This document shows, one piece after another, positions 17,463-25,806 of a DNA stretch of 64,000 nucleotides (positions are counted from its first letter, which is position 1; each line of letters starts with the position of its first letter). The position numbers and the translations under genes are program-made. Under the pieces are notes generated by a model that ran no database searches, had not been told where the DNA came from, and worked only from the letters and a program-made list of their open reading frames with translations. This stretch comes from JAJDTT01 sp965116695 (GTDB lineage: Bacteria > Acidobacteriota > UBA6911 > RPQK01 > JAJDTT01), in assembly GCA_965116695.1 (NCBI GenBank), contig OZ220706.1, positions 4,030,001 to 4,094,000 of the forward strand, given 5' to 3'.

Positions 17463-17921
17463 TCATGTGATCCCGTGGTCTTGGAAGAAGTCCAACCAGA
17501 ATCCGACGGCACGATCAACGACATCGACGAAAAAGACCGTTTGGCCGTCGTGTAGTTCTAATTCAAGACGCGAAATGTCAAAGGCGCGGCTGAAACCGTT
17601 GCTGAAGGCCCCTCCGTTATGACGGGCTTCCTTGATACAAGCCACATACCTTGTGATCTCTCCGTGTTTTGATTCGGTGCAAATGTCCTGCAGGTAGGCG
17701 AGTTCAGGGCAAACACCTCTGGCGTGCTTCTGAAGTTTCTTCAAGGTTGGAAACGGGGAATTGGGCCCAAGAGCTTTGGACGAGTGATCACAGAGATGCC
17801 ATGCCTTACAAGCGCACTCCCGCGCTAGATCCTCATTGAGGTCGTCATCCTTAAACCTCTCCACGCTGGTTTTCAATGCTTCAAGCGCGGAACGTGCGTC
17901 AAGACCGAATGAACACGTCAT
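17463..17921 (-). CDS. hypothetical protein, 152 residues
   Basis: An uninterrupted frame with normal codon use gives a soluble, mainly helical protein. It carries ACKAWHLCDHSSKAL (about 38-52), LQDICTESKHGEITRY (about 77-92) and a C-terminal VVDRAVGFWLDFF. The Cys/His-containing blocks give the impression of a conserved family, but I do not recognise it and no signal peptide or membrane segment is present. It stands alone between repeat-rich gaps. A role beside mobile DNA is possible only by context. Confidence 0.55.
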   Translation of the reverse strand: MTCSFGLDARSALEALKTSVERFKDDDLNEDLARECACKAWHLCDHSSKALGPNSPFPTLKKLQKHARGVCPELAYLQDICTESKHGEITRYVACIKEARHNGGAFSNGFSRAFDISRLELELHDGQTVFFVDVVDRAVGFWLDFFQDHGIT

Positions 17922-18010
17922 CCTAAAAACCTCATTCTCGTCCCTCTGAGTGGCGCCAATTCGTCTGTTTTCTGACGGTCATTAGTCTCCCGCTGACAGT
18001 CAAAAAGCAC

Positions 18011-18041
18011 CGCGAAAAGGGGACAGTCACCCTCTCGCGGG
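18011..18041 (+). repeat. REP-A element with extended arms
   Basis: CGCGAAAAGGGGACAGTCAC then CCTCTCGCG. The arms CGCGA and TCGCG pair, extending the palindrome. It lies just 3' of the propeller gene. Confidence 0.8.
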
Positions 18042-18075
18042 GTCCGTTTCAGTGAACGAAAACCCGTGAATTCGG

Positions 18076-19059
18076 TCACGGAATCTCAGGTCCCAGGAGT
18101 TGGACCACCCCACCTCGATGTTCCAGCAGACCCGTCTTGGGCTCGATCTCTCCCCGCTTCCAGCCTTCGAAGGCGGTCACCGGAAGAGTCCAGGAAATGT
18201 TCTTCGAGGAATCCGTGATGAAGAGCTGCACTCGATTCTCACCCGGTTTCTGGTAATGCCAGTCGGAGTTCACGACCAGCAAACGGCCGTCCGACAACTC
18301 CACGGTCCCGACGGCGATCAGTAGCGGGAAGTGGGGAGCCGCATCCTCAGGGGTGAAGCTCCACGTCTTCTTTCCATTCGCATCAAACCGGATCAGGCCG
18401 AAGCGGCCACTGCAGAGGATGGTGCCGTCGCTCAGTGTCTGGGCCACGGCAGGCAGACTCGGGACCGGCAGGGAGCGGAGGATCTTGCCGGCGGAATCCA
18501 CTTCCACGAATCTCTCCTCGGCACGCAGTGCAACCAGGTAGTTTCCCTCCGGAGTTCGACGCAACAGGTTGTAGCGGGTATGGAGCGTCCCTTCCGCGGG
18601 AACGGAGATCCGGTGCAGAACCCGTCCGGTCCCCGATTCCAATTCAAGAATGGCCTGCTCCTGGCTGTTGAGTACCGCCACACGGCCGTTGGGCAAGGGC
18701 AGGCAGGTCTTGACTTTGTTCTTTCCCTTGACCCGGTATTCCCACAGCGTTTGCTTTTGGCGATTTATTTCCCGCACATAGCGATGCGTCCCGTAGAGGA
18801 TGTTTCCGTTGGCGAGAGCCCAGCCGTCGTAAATCAGGTGGTCGAACTCGCCGGCAGATTGTCCGTTGAGCGGAGGGACCGTGAATGACCAGGAACAACG
18901 GCCGTCGGATTCGACGATGTAGAGCCCTTCCGACGCGACCAGAAGGAAGCGCCCGATGCCTTCCTGATCAGGCTTCCCGACCCCGGCCCCCTCGCACCAA
19001 GCCGTCCCAATGCCGAAAACAACCAGGGCGGAAACCAGCAGAACAACGATGTGTCTCAT
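18076..19059 (-). CDS. secreted beta-propeller (PQQ/arylsulfotransferase-like) protein
   Basis: A signal peptide (residues 1-23, ending AWCEG) precedes repeated propeller-like strands with aromatic/acidic patterns, such as LIRFDANGKKTWSF and VREINRQKQTLWEY. These are typical of PQQ-like or arylsulfotransferase-like propellers. The 327-residue length would allow six blades. No metal or cofactor ligands can be assigned, so the function is unknown. Copies of its 3' end (16697-16982) and of its upstream region (21545-21641) lie elsewhere in the window, so this locus has been a source of duplicated fragments. Confidence 0.65.
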   Translation of the reverse strand: MRHIVVLLVSALVVFGIGTAWCEGAGVGKPDQEGIGRFLLVASEGLYIVESDGRCSWSFTVPPLNGQSAGEFDHLIYDGWALANGNILYGTHRYVREINRQKQTLWEYRVKGKNKVKTCLPLPNGRVAVLNSQEQAILELESGTGRVLHRISVPAEGTLHTRYNLLRRTPEGNYLVALRAEERFVEVDSAGKILRSLPVPSLPAVAQTLSDGTILCSGRFGLIRFDANGKKTWSFTPEDAAPHFPLLIAVGTVELSDGRLLVVNSDWHYQKPGENRVQLFITDSSKNISWTLPVTAFEGWKRGEIEPKTGLLEHRGGVVQLLGPEIP

Positions 19060-19148
19060 ACCTGAAGTTGAGGAGTACCCCTACACGCTACGAGACCGCG
19101 AGTCAAATGAAAGGGAGCACGAGCGAGAACGAAACTGTCCCCTTCTTA
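19051..19148. repeat. upstream region of the propeller gene, duplicated at 21545-21641
   Basis: About 97 bases from the start codon of the propeller gene outward recur at 21545-21641 with few differences (GTGTCTCATACCTGAAGTTG in both). Both copies end in a REP-A element in the minus orientation. Confidence 0.8.
19121..19148 (-). repeat. REP-A element, minus orientation
   Basis: Reverse complement reads AAGAAGGGGACAGTTTCG followed by TTCTCGCTC. Upstream of the propeller gene. Confidence 0.7.
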
Positions 19149-19260
19149 GTCTCCTTCTCACCGTCGTCCAAACGTGTTCCCAACGCCGGCCGGCCCCATG
19201 GAATCGACACCGGGACTCGGAGTCACGCTGCTGCTCAGCATCAGGCGTGGCACGTCGACA

Positions 19261-19659
19261 TCAACGTCTTCCCAGACGCCGTGAACGCAACGGTGAAATT
19301 CGGGCGATCCGGTCGAATTCGCGGTCGTGGTGTAACAGAGTCAAGTCGTTCCTGATCGCGCAGACCGCGATCAGGCAGTCGACATTTGAACGCACCGTGA
19401 TACCCATACGACGCGCCAAGCGGTGCAGGTCGACCGCCTCGTCGAACACTGCCGTCTCCAACGGCGCCTCGACGAGCGGAAACGCGTGCATTGCCTCTCG
19501 TGCAATCCGGAACGCGCTCTCGTCGCGGAAGCCATGGAGCACCTCCTGCATGACCGGAAGACAGGTGACGACTTCGTCCAGGTGGGCGACCGATTCGAGG
19601 TGGACTCGGGCGGGCCGCGCAAACACCTTGATCCAGACCAAGGTGTCAACGAGGTACAC
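19261..19659 (-). CDS. vapC: PIN-domain toxin, VapC type
   Basis: The 132-residue protein has the four acidic PIN positions: D5 in LVDTLVW, E39 in VMQEVL, D94 in SNVDCLIA and D112 in HHDREF. It is predicted to be a Mg-dependent ribonuclease. Its start overlaps the antitoxin gene by 14 bases, the usual coupled arrangement. Confidence 0.87.
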   Translation of the reverse strand: MYLVDTLVWIKVFARPARVHLESVAHLDEVVTCLPVMQEVLHGFRDESAFRIAREAMHAFPLVEAPLETAVFDEAVDLHRLARRMGITVRSNVDCLIAVCAIRNDLTLLHHDREFDRIARISPLRSRRLGRR

Positions 19660-19891
19660 GGCCGGTCCCGTGCTCTGGCTCGGGTTGGCTGCGCAGCCGG
19701 TCGTTGCGCATCTCGGCCAAGTCCCCCTCCCAAAGGCCCGAACCGGCCAGTTGCAAAATGCGACCAGCCTTTGCCCTTCGAACGAATTCCGTCATCGCTC
19801 GTGTCACTGCTTTCGAGTAAGTACGCTCCCCGCTGAGCCGTAGGGTTTCTTCCAGAATTCGCTCATCAAGCACAAGATTTGTACGCTTCAT
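19646..19891 (-). CDS. vapB: VapB-type antitoxin
   Basis: An 81-residue protein starting MKRTNLVLDERIL, the typical VapB opening for the vapBC subfamily whose DNA-binding part is a short ribbon-helix-helix (residues 1-45). The C-terminus carries the toxin-binding tail with acidic and tryptophan residues (LWEGDLAEM). It should bind VapC and repress the operon. ATG 19891 is chosen by this conserved opening; the frame is open further upstream. A duplicated promoter-proximal sequence and a REP-A remnant lie directly upstream. Confidence 0.84.
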   Translation of the reverse strand: MKRTNLVLDERILEETLRLSGERTYSKAVTRAMTEFVRRAKAGRILQLAGSGLWEGDLAEMRNDRLRSQPEPEHGTGRVPR

Positions 19892-19966
19892 GTGTGTGGT
19901 ATGAATCCACGACGTGGAGGTTGTCAACTGGTCAAGCGAGAAATTGACGGTCCCTTTCTTGTGTCC
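19891..19966. repeat. duplicated segment upstream of vapB, copy without the REP-A insertion
   Basis: This segment (TGAATCCACGACGTGGAGG onward) recurs at 21671-21770. Here GCGAG is followed directly by AAATTGAC, whereas the other copy carries about 27 extra bases at that point. Confidence 0.75.
19936..19966 (-). repeat. REP-A element, degenerate, minus orientation
   Basis: Reverse complement reads ACAAGAAAGGGACCGTCAAT then TTCTCGC. It lies upstream of vapB. Confidence 0.5.
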
Positions 19967-20123
19967 AAGGCCTTTACCGCCAAGCCGTAAATCATAGGAA
20001 TCAGCGCGAGTTCCGGTATGCTGAACGGGGGACGAGACCACATGCAAAGTCACGCAGACAGCGCACGACAACAGACGCGAAGCCTCCAGAACAATACCCG
20101 CCAGAATCCCAGGGCCTCATGAC

Positions 20124-20638
20124 GTGTTTGTGAAGGGCACACCTACGCGTGCGATCTTGGGGTCGTTCGTCTTCTTCTGGGTCGCTCCCGCAGTCGTTGC
20201 CGGCGTCGGCCCGTTCGCACTGTTCGGTTGGACGATGCAGCCGCCGCTGCTCGGCCTACCGGGCGGGCGCGTCGTGGGTGTCGCGGCGGTTGGGGCGGGT
20301 CTGGCCTGCCTGCTGGACTGCTTCGCCCACTTTGCCCTTGAGGGGCGTGGCACACCGGCGCCGGTGGCGCGCAGACCGAAGTGCTGGTGGCGTCCGGCCT
20401 CTATCGGTTCGTGCGAAACCCGATGTACGTCTCTGTGCTGATCATCATCTCAGGGCAGGCGCTGCTCTTTGGCCAAGCCCTCCTGTTCGCGTACGCAGGG
20501 GTGATACTGGTCGTGTTCCACCTGAACGTGCTGTTCTATGAGGAACCGACACTCCGTCGCAGATTCGGAGGGTCGTACGAAACCTATTGCCTGCACGTGG
20601 GTCGATGGTGGCCACGTCTGACACCGTGGCGCGGATGA
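20124..20638 (+). pseudogene. isoprenylcysteine/phospholipid methyltransferase-like membrane protein, frameshifted
   Basis: The first frame (from GTG 20124) covers two or three membrane segments up to GRGTPAPVA, and a second frame continues with TEVLVASGLYRFVRNPMY and ends FHLNVLFYEEPTLRRRFG. Together they make one ICMT-type methyltransferase of about 170 residues with the AdoMet-binding RNPMY region. The shift lies in GCGCGC near 20367-20372: removal of one GC pair restores the frame. It may be a true dinucleotide-expansion mutation or a sequencing error. Its stop overlaps the next gene (ATGA). Confidence 0.75.
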
Positions 20639-21477
20639 GGGTCGTCAGCCTCCTGACGGCGGCGGCGATGGTCGCCTTCGCCGCCAACTCGGTCCTGTGC
20701 CGCGCGGCTCTCGGGGGCGGAGAGATCGACGCGGCCAGCTTCTCAGCGATTCGCCTTTTGTCGGGGGCGCTGGCCCTCGCGGCCATCCACGCCGTGCGTC
20801 GGGGAGGGCGCACACCGCGCAGGGCGGGCTGGTTCTCCGCAGCGCTCCTTTTCCTTTACGCGGTCCCGTTCTCCTTCGCGTACAACACGCTCACGACCGG
20901 CACCGGCGCGCTGATCCTCTTCGCGGCGGTGCAGGCCACGATGCTCGTCGCGGGCCTGGCCTCCGGTGAGCGCCCTCGCGTGCTGCAGTGGATCGGCCTG
21001 ACCGCCGCGCTCGGCGGCATGACGTACCTGGTGTTGCCGGGCGTGACGGCGCCGTCTCCCACGGGCAGCGTGCTCATGGCGGTGGCCGGGATCGCCTGGG
21101 GGCTGTACTCGATTCACGGCCGCGGTGCTGTGGACCCGCTGGGAGAATCCCGCGATAACTTCATTCGCAGCGTTCCGATGGTCGCGGTGGTCAGCCTGCT
21201 GAGCGTGGGAGATTTCGAGATGACGCTTGCCGGCGTGCTGCTCGCCGTCACCTCCGGCGCGCTGGCGTCGGGGGCCGGCTATGTGATCTGGTACACGGCG
21301 CTGGGCGGCCTCACCGCGACCTTCGCGGCCACAGTACAACTGTCCGTACCCGTGATCGCCGCGGTGGGCGGCGTGCTCGTCATGGGAGAGTCCGTCACCC
21401 TTCGGCTCGTGCTCTCCTCCGTGCTGATTCTTGGCGGCGTGGCGCTGGCGCTCCCGCGACCGCGCCGGGAAATGTAA
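20635..21477 (+). CDS. EamA/DMT-family transporter
   Basis: The 280-residue protein has ten hydrophobic segments in two five-helix repeats, as in the drug/metabolite transporter (EamA) family; the second repeat begins near GSVLMAVAGIAWGLYS. It probably exports a small metabolite, with unknown substrate. ATG 20635 overlaps the stop of the methyltransferase gene, so the two were one operon. Confidence 0.85.
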   Translation: MRVVSLLTAAAMVAFAANSVLCRAALGGGEIDAASFSAIRLLSGALALAAIHAVRRGGRTPRRAGWFSAALLFLYAVPFSFAYNTLTTGTGALILFAAVQATMLVAGLASGERPRVLQWIGLTAALGGMTYLVLPGVTAPSPTGSVLMAVAGIAWGLYSIHGRGAVDPLGESRDNFIRSVPMVAVVSLLSVGDFEMTLAGVLLAVTSGALASGAGYVIWYTALGGLTATFAATVQLSVPVIAAVGGVLVMGESVTLRLVLSSVLILGGVALALPRPRREM

Positions 21478-21504
21478 CGCCGGAAGTCGCGCAGCGGAGC
21501 ACGC

Positions 21505-21534
21505 GCACGAAAAGAGGACAGTCACCATCTCTGA
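21505..21534 (+). repeat. REP-A element
   Basis: GAAAAGAGGACAGTCACC then ATCTCTGAGTG. The following GAGTGTTTTCGCG also follows the copy at 22521-22548. Confidence 0.7.
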
Positions 21535-21544
21535 GTGTTTTCGC

Positions 21545-21641
21545 GTGTCTCATACCTGAAGTTGATGAGTTCCCCTACACGCTACGAGATCGCGAGTCAA
21601 ATGAAAGGAAGCACGAGCAAGAACGAAACTGCCCCTTCTCG
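21545..21641. repeat. copy of the propeller-gene upstream region (see 19051-19148)
   Basis: Starts GTGTCTCATACCTGAAG and ends in a minus-oriented REP-A, matching 19051-19147 with an offset of 2494 bases. No propeller coding sequence follows. Confidence 0.8.
21611..21641 (-). repeat. REP-A element, minus orientation
   Basis: Reverse complement contains GAGAAGGGGCAGTTTCG and TTCTTGCTCG; part of the duplicated upstream segment. Confidence 0.65.
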
Positions 21642-21647
21642 GACCGA

Positions 21648-21670
21648 ACAGGGGACAGTCACCGTCTCTT
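21648..21670 (+). repeat. REP-A element
   Basis: ACAGGGGACAGTCACCGTCT, between two duplicated segments. Confidence 0.75.
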
Positions 21671-21770
21671 GTGCGTGACATGAATCCAAGACGCGGAAGT
21701 TGTCAGTTGGTCAAGCGAGAGGGGACATTCACGTTCTCTGCCCCAGAAATTGACTGTCCCATTCTTGTGT
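21671..21770. repeat. second copy of the vapB-upstream segment, carrying a REP-A insertion
   Basis: Matches 19891-19966 except for about 27 additional bases at 21720-21746, which are themselves a REP-A unit. Confidence 0.75.
21716..21746 (+). repeat. REP-A element inserted in a duplicated segment
   Basis: GAGGGGACATTCACG then TTCTCTGCCCC. Absent at the equivalent place of the 19891-19966 copy. Confidence 0.7.
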
Positions 21771-21778
21771 GCGTCGAT

Positions 21779-22461
21779 TCAAATGGGACCGACACTGTAT
21801 TTTTGGTGGTAAATTGCCGGATCAGATTCATGCTCTTTGGCATTTCCAACGTACTTCGAAAAGGCGAGAGTGTTGGCGAGTTTCGAGTGCAGTTCCCAGA
21901 CAAAGTGATCGCCGGCTTTCAGGTACCCTTCTGCCGTACATTGCCTTATGAGGTCACGAGCTGTAGGAATGTTCCACACTACAGCAGGTCCAAGCTGAAT
22001 GAGTCCGGTTTTTTTGGGACCGGATAGCAGCAAACCAAGTCCCACGACCACGGAATGCTTGGTAGATTCGACTCACATGCGATGCCAATCCAGTTTTGTT
22101 GCCGTTCAAGTTCATGGCTGCGAACCAGCGCCTTGCCGTACGTCAACATACCCCAAGTCAGATTGCCTTTCGTGATTGCACCACGAATGGGGAAATGACT
22201 TGCAAGACCGCGTTCCAGCAAGATCTTCGAATAGCGGAGGAGGCGGCGGAAACCCTCAGCGGAATCGTCCTCGCGCACGAAAATTGTGTCCGATATCAGT
22301 TGAGACTGCTGAACGCCTGTCTCGATACGGATCTCTTCAACCAAACGTACCCAGACACTCAGGCGTTCATCAAGTTGGCTATGTTTCAGATTGGCAACCA
22401 ACCGGGAAAATCCAAGCACGTCGGCGACAAGGATGTGTGAATTCACGGAAAATCGCTCCAA
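21779..22461 (-). CDS. class III nucleotidyl cyclase-like protein in two frames joined at A AAA AAA
   Basis: The first frame (TTG 22461 to TAG 21979) reads HILVADVLGFSRLV, SDTIFV, PIRGAITKGNLTWG, GKALVRSHELE and WIGIACES, the order of a cyclase/GGDEF-like palm domain seen in uncharacterised proteins. The conserved continuation PKKTGLIQLGPAVVWNIP lies in the -1 frame and ends at 21779. The switch point is CCA AAA AAA C (22017-22008), so a -1 slip on A AAA AAA gives one protein of about 227 residues. Programmed frameshifting, an indel mutation or a homopolymer sequencing error would all explain it. The start codon is uncertain. Confidence 0.6.
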
Positions 22462-22520
22462 GCCGTCTATCCAGTTCTCATCAGGAAGTGCGTAAGTAAT
22501 TGGATAATAGGATAATAAGA

Positions 22521-22548
22521 GTTGAGGAGGGGACAGTCACCTTCTCGG
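22521..22548 (+). repeat. REP-A element
   Basis: Exact GGGGACAGTCACCTTCTC, between the cyclase-like gene and the PhyH gene. Confidence 0.8.
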
Positions 22549-22646
22549 AGTGTTTTCGCGAAGCAGATCGTGTAGTAGGCTGTTTGACTAACGCAGTCGC
22601 TGTCTGGCAGTGGCACTTCCCAATCGGTGTTTGTGGGGCATGATCC

Positions 22647-23519
22647 ATGAAAAGCAGTTTCGCGAGCGGTAGAGAGCTGACGCCATCGGAACTGGAGTTC
22701 CACGTTGCAGAATTGGGGGATCAGGGTTACACGATCATCCCGGACGCCGTCGACGCCGAGTACCTGGCTCCGGCCATTGAGGCGGCCGAAGACATCTACC
22801 GGCGGGAGAGCGAGATCGCCCTGCGCCTCGGAACTTCGTCCGAGCACTGCTGGTCCGCCCACTGCATCGTGGGCAAGCATCCTTTCTTCGAAACCTTCTA
22901 CCTGAACCCGGCGGTCCTCTCCGTGTGCCGTGAGTACCTGGGTGAGGACATGGTCCTGTACGACACGACGGCGCGTTCCATCCGGCCCAGCGAGGGCAGG
23001 GAACCCGGGCGCGGGTTTCAGATTCACGCCGACCGGTCTCCGTTCAGCATCGTGCCCTTCGAGGGCGGCAAGCACTATCCGATGGCCATCAACGTCGCTT
23101 GGCCGGTTGTAGACTTCACCGCCGAAAACGGCGCAACCCTGGTCTGGCCCGGCACCCACAAATCCTGCCGGATTCCCGACCCGGATGCCGACACCCCGGG
23201 ATCCCACCAGGCGGTCGTTCCCGCGGGTACGGCCATTGTTTGGGACGCGGCGCTTTGGCACGCCAGCGGCATCAACCGCAGCGACCACGAACGGCATTCC
23301 ATCCTGGCCTTTTTTCAACGCTGGTGGGTCAAGGGAATGATCGACAACGCCCGCGTCATCCCGCAGAGCGTCCAAGATCGCCTCCTCCCGGAAATGCGAA
23401 AGCTGCTGGGACTCGAGGAGACCGTCCCCGAGTACACGGAGGTTCGCGCTCTTTCCCCGGAACAGATCAAACGGCTGACCCCCTGGGAGAAGGACGTGCT
23501 GGGGATCGGGACCTACTGA
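22647..23519 (+). CDS. phytanoyl-CoA dioxygenase (PhyH) family protein
   Basis: The 290-residue protein has the PhyH pattern of a non-haem Fe(II)/2-oxoglutarate oxygenase. The HxD pair is H127/D129 in IHADRS, the second His is H205 in WHASGIN and an Arg for 2-oxoglutarate follows in HERHS. The N-terminus SELEFHVAELGDQGYTII is typical of the family. The hydroxylated substrate is unknown. The gene is cytoplasmic and stands 85 bases ahead of the DUF1553 gene, so co-transcription is possible. Confidence 0.87.
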   Translation: MKSSFASGRELTPSELEFHVAELGDQGYTIIPDAVDAEYLAPAIEAAEDIYRRESEIALRLGTSSEHCWSAHCIVGKHPFFETFYLNPAVLSVCREYLGEDMVLYDTTARSIRPSEGREPGRGFQIHADRSPFSIVPFEGGKHYPMAINVAWPVVDFTAENGATLVWPGTHKSCRIPDPDADTPGSHQAVVPAGTAIVWDAALWHASGINRSDHERHSILAFFQRWWVKGMIDNARVIPQSVQDRLLPEMRKLLGLEETVPEYTEVRALSPEQIKRLTPWEKDVLGIGTY

Positions 23520-23604
23520 GCGGCCAAGTCACCCATCCGTTCGCTTGGTGGATTTGGTTCTACAACCCAACGTAGAATTTCGACTACAAGCGTAAGGTAG
23601 TCGC

Positions 23605-25806
23605 GTGATCCAATTTGTCATCGCCCTCAGCCTGTTCGGAGCTCCCGAAGAACCCAGTCAGAGCCGTATCAACTTCTTCGAGAAGAAGATCCGTCCGGTG
23701 CTGGCGGAGCGCTGCTACCAGTGTCACTCGGCGGAGGCCGAACGCACGGGAATGCTGTTCGGGAAACTGCAGCTCGACTCGCGAGAGGGTGTCGAGCAGG
23801 GTGGGTCGCGAGGCCCCGCCGTCGTGCCGGGCCAACCCGATCAGTCCATTCTGATCGAGGCCCTCAAGCACACCGATCGCAGTTTGGCAATGCCGCCCGG
23901 CGGCAAACTGTCTGACTCGGTCATCGCTGATTTCGTCCAATGGGTGACCCTCGGCGCGCCGTATCCGGGAGACGTGCAGGCCGCTGATACCGAAAAGATG
24001 GATCTCGAGTCAGGACGCCGACACTGGGCCTTCCACCCCCTGCGTTCTGTCGACCCGCCTCAGGTCTCTCCGGCCAGCCCGGATGAGGCTGCGTGGACGG
24101 ACTCGCCCATCGACCGTTTCCTCCTCGCCAAGCTGCACGAGATGGAGTTTCAACCCGCACAGGAGGCCGATCGGCCCACCCTGATTCGCCGCGCCTATTT
24201 CGACCTGATCGGTCTGGCGCCGGCGCCCGAAGAAGTCGAGGCGTTCGTTCGAGATCCTGCCGCGGATCCTTTTCGCGAACTCGTCGACCGGCTGCTCGCC
24301 AACCCGCACTTCGGGGAACGGTGGGGACGGCACTGGTTGGATGTGGCTCGTTTCGGCGAGAGCAAAGGGGCCAATGAGGGGGACAATGCACTTCGAGAGG
24401 ACGCTTATCGATACCGCGACGCCGTGATTCACGCCTTCAATGACGATCTGCCCTACGATGAGTTCGTCCGCTACCAGGTTGCCGGCGCTCCGGAAGGTCT
24501 CCCCGCCGCCCGGCGGGATCTGGGCATGTTCGTTCAGATGGGAACCAACCTGAGCACGACCGACAACCCCAACGACCGCAAATTCCACCGCCTCGACGAC
24601 ATGGTGTCGGCGACCGGGCAAGCCTTCCTTGCCCTGACGGTCGGGTGCGCCCGCTGCCACGACCACAAGATCGACCCCATCACGGCCGAAGAGTATTACC
24701 AGTTGACGGCCGTATTCTTCGACCAGGCCGAGGAGGAGCCGGACGCAGGCGGCAAGTTCGTCGCCCTGGAGGTGACCTCACCCCATCTTCTGGCCGGCGG
24801 CAGTTGGGGGCGCCCCGTCAAGCCGGTCGAGCCCGGGTTCCTTCGCGTCTTGATGCGGAACGGCCGCAGCGCGGAGGATTGGCGGCCCCGTCCCGAGGCC
24901 GCCGATGGCCCCGAGGCGCAGCGTGAGGCGCCGAAGCTTCAGATGCTTGCCAACTGGCTCACCGATGTCGAGCATGGCGCCGGCGGGTTACTGGCCCGGG
25001 TGATCGTCAATCGTCTCTGGCAGCATCATTTCGGGCGCGGCATCGTCAGCACCTCGAATGATTTCGGCCAACTCGGCACCGAGCCCACGCATCCCGCTCT
25101 ACTGGATTGGCTCGCTTCCAAGCTCATCCAGGAGGGCTGGCGACTGAAACCGATCCACCGGCTGATCATGAACAGCGCCGCGTACAAACAGGCGGCCGGC
25201 ACCAATTTGGCTCAGGCTCGGAACGATGCGTACAACGAGTACCTGTGGCACCGCAGGCCCTTGCGCATGGACTCTGAAATCATCCGCGATCACATGTTGA
25301 ACGTCTCCGGCGGTTTGCGCATGAACATGTACGGGCCCAGCATTCCCATCGGCGACCGCAAGAAACCATTCCAGGACACGCCGGACACTTGGCGCCGGTC
25401 CGTTTACCTCATGTCGCCGCGCTTGAACCTCCATCCGGTGCTGAAGATCTTCGACCCGCCGGACAACATGCAGAGCATCGGCCGTCGCGACATCAGCACG
25501 ACCCCGAGCAGCACGGCGTTCATGCTGAATGCGCCCTTCGTTTGGGAGCAGGCGGAGCAATTCGCGCAACGGGTGCGGGACAGGGTCGGAGACGACCCCG
25601 GCCGGCAGATCGAGGCAGCCTACGGGATCGCTCTTTCCCGGCAACCGACTGCGGAGGAGCGGGAGCTCGGCCTGTCGTTTCTTGGTCAACGGAGCACCAC
25701 CGCGTTGAAGGAAGACGAGGGGCAGGAGTCTTTGGATGCTCAAAGTCCGTTGGTCCAATACTGCCATTCGCTCATGAACCTGAACGAGTTCATCTATGTT
25801 CACTGA
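23605..25806 (+). CDS. DUF1549/DUF1553 protein with a planctomycete-type cytochrome c domain
   Basis: The 733-residue protein starts with a short hydrophobic leader. A cytochrome-like domain (PSCyt1) follows with the haem-binding motif CYQCH at 37-41 and the distal AMPPGGKLS region. DUF1549 (about 150-360, SPIDRFLLAKL...RRAYFDLIGL) and DUF1553 (about 460-715, VNRLWQHHFGRGIV...RPLRMDSEIIRDHML) complete it. Such proteins are exported and always pair with DUF1501 proteins; the biochemical role is not established, with redox-linked polymer degradation one suggestion. The stop overlaps the DUF1501 start by 11 bases. Start is GTG 23605. Confidence 0.9.
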   Translation: MIQFVIALSLFGAPEEPSQSRINFFEKKIRPVLAERCYQCHSAEAERTGMLFGKLQLDSREGVEQGGSRGPAVVPGQPDQSILIEALKHTDRSLAMPPGGKLSDSVIADFVQWVTLGAPYPGDVQAADTEKMDLESGRRHWAFHPLRSVDPPQVSPASPDEAAWTDSPIDRFLLAKLHEMEFQPAQEADRPTLIRRAYFDLIGLAPAPEEVEAFVRDPAADPFRELVDRLLANPHFGERWGRHWLDVARFGESKGANEGDNALREDAYRYRDAVIHAFNDDLPYDEFVRYQVAGAPEGLPAARRDLGMFVQMGTNLSTTDNPNDRKFHRLDDMVSATGQAFLALTVGCARCHDHKIDPITAEEYYQLTAVFFDQAEEEPDAGGKFVALEVTSPHLLAGGSWGRPVKPVEPGFLRVLMRNGRSAEDWRPRPEAADGPEAQREAPKLQMLANWLTDVEHGAGGLLARVIVNRLWQHHFGRGIVSTSNDFGQLGTEPTHPALLDWLASKLIQEGWRLKPIHRLIMNSAAYKQAAGTNLAQARNDAYNEYLWHRRPLRMDSEIIRDHMLNVSGGLRMNMYGPSIPIGDRKKPFQDTPDTWRRSVYLMSPRLNLHPVLKIFDPPDNMQSIGRRDISTTPSSTAFMLNAPFVWEQAEQFAQRVRDRVGDDPGRQIEAAYGIALSRQPTAEERELGLSFLGQRSTTALKEDEGQESLDAQSPLVQYCHSLMNLNEFIYVH

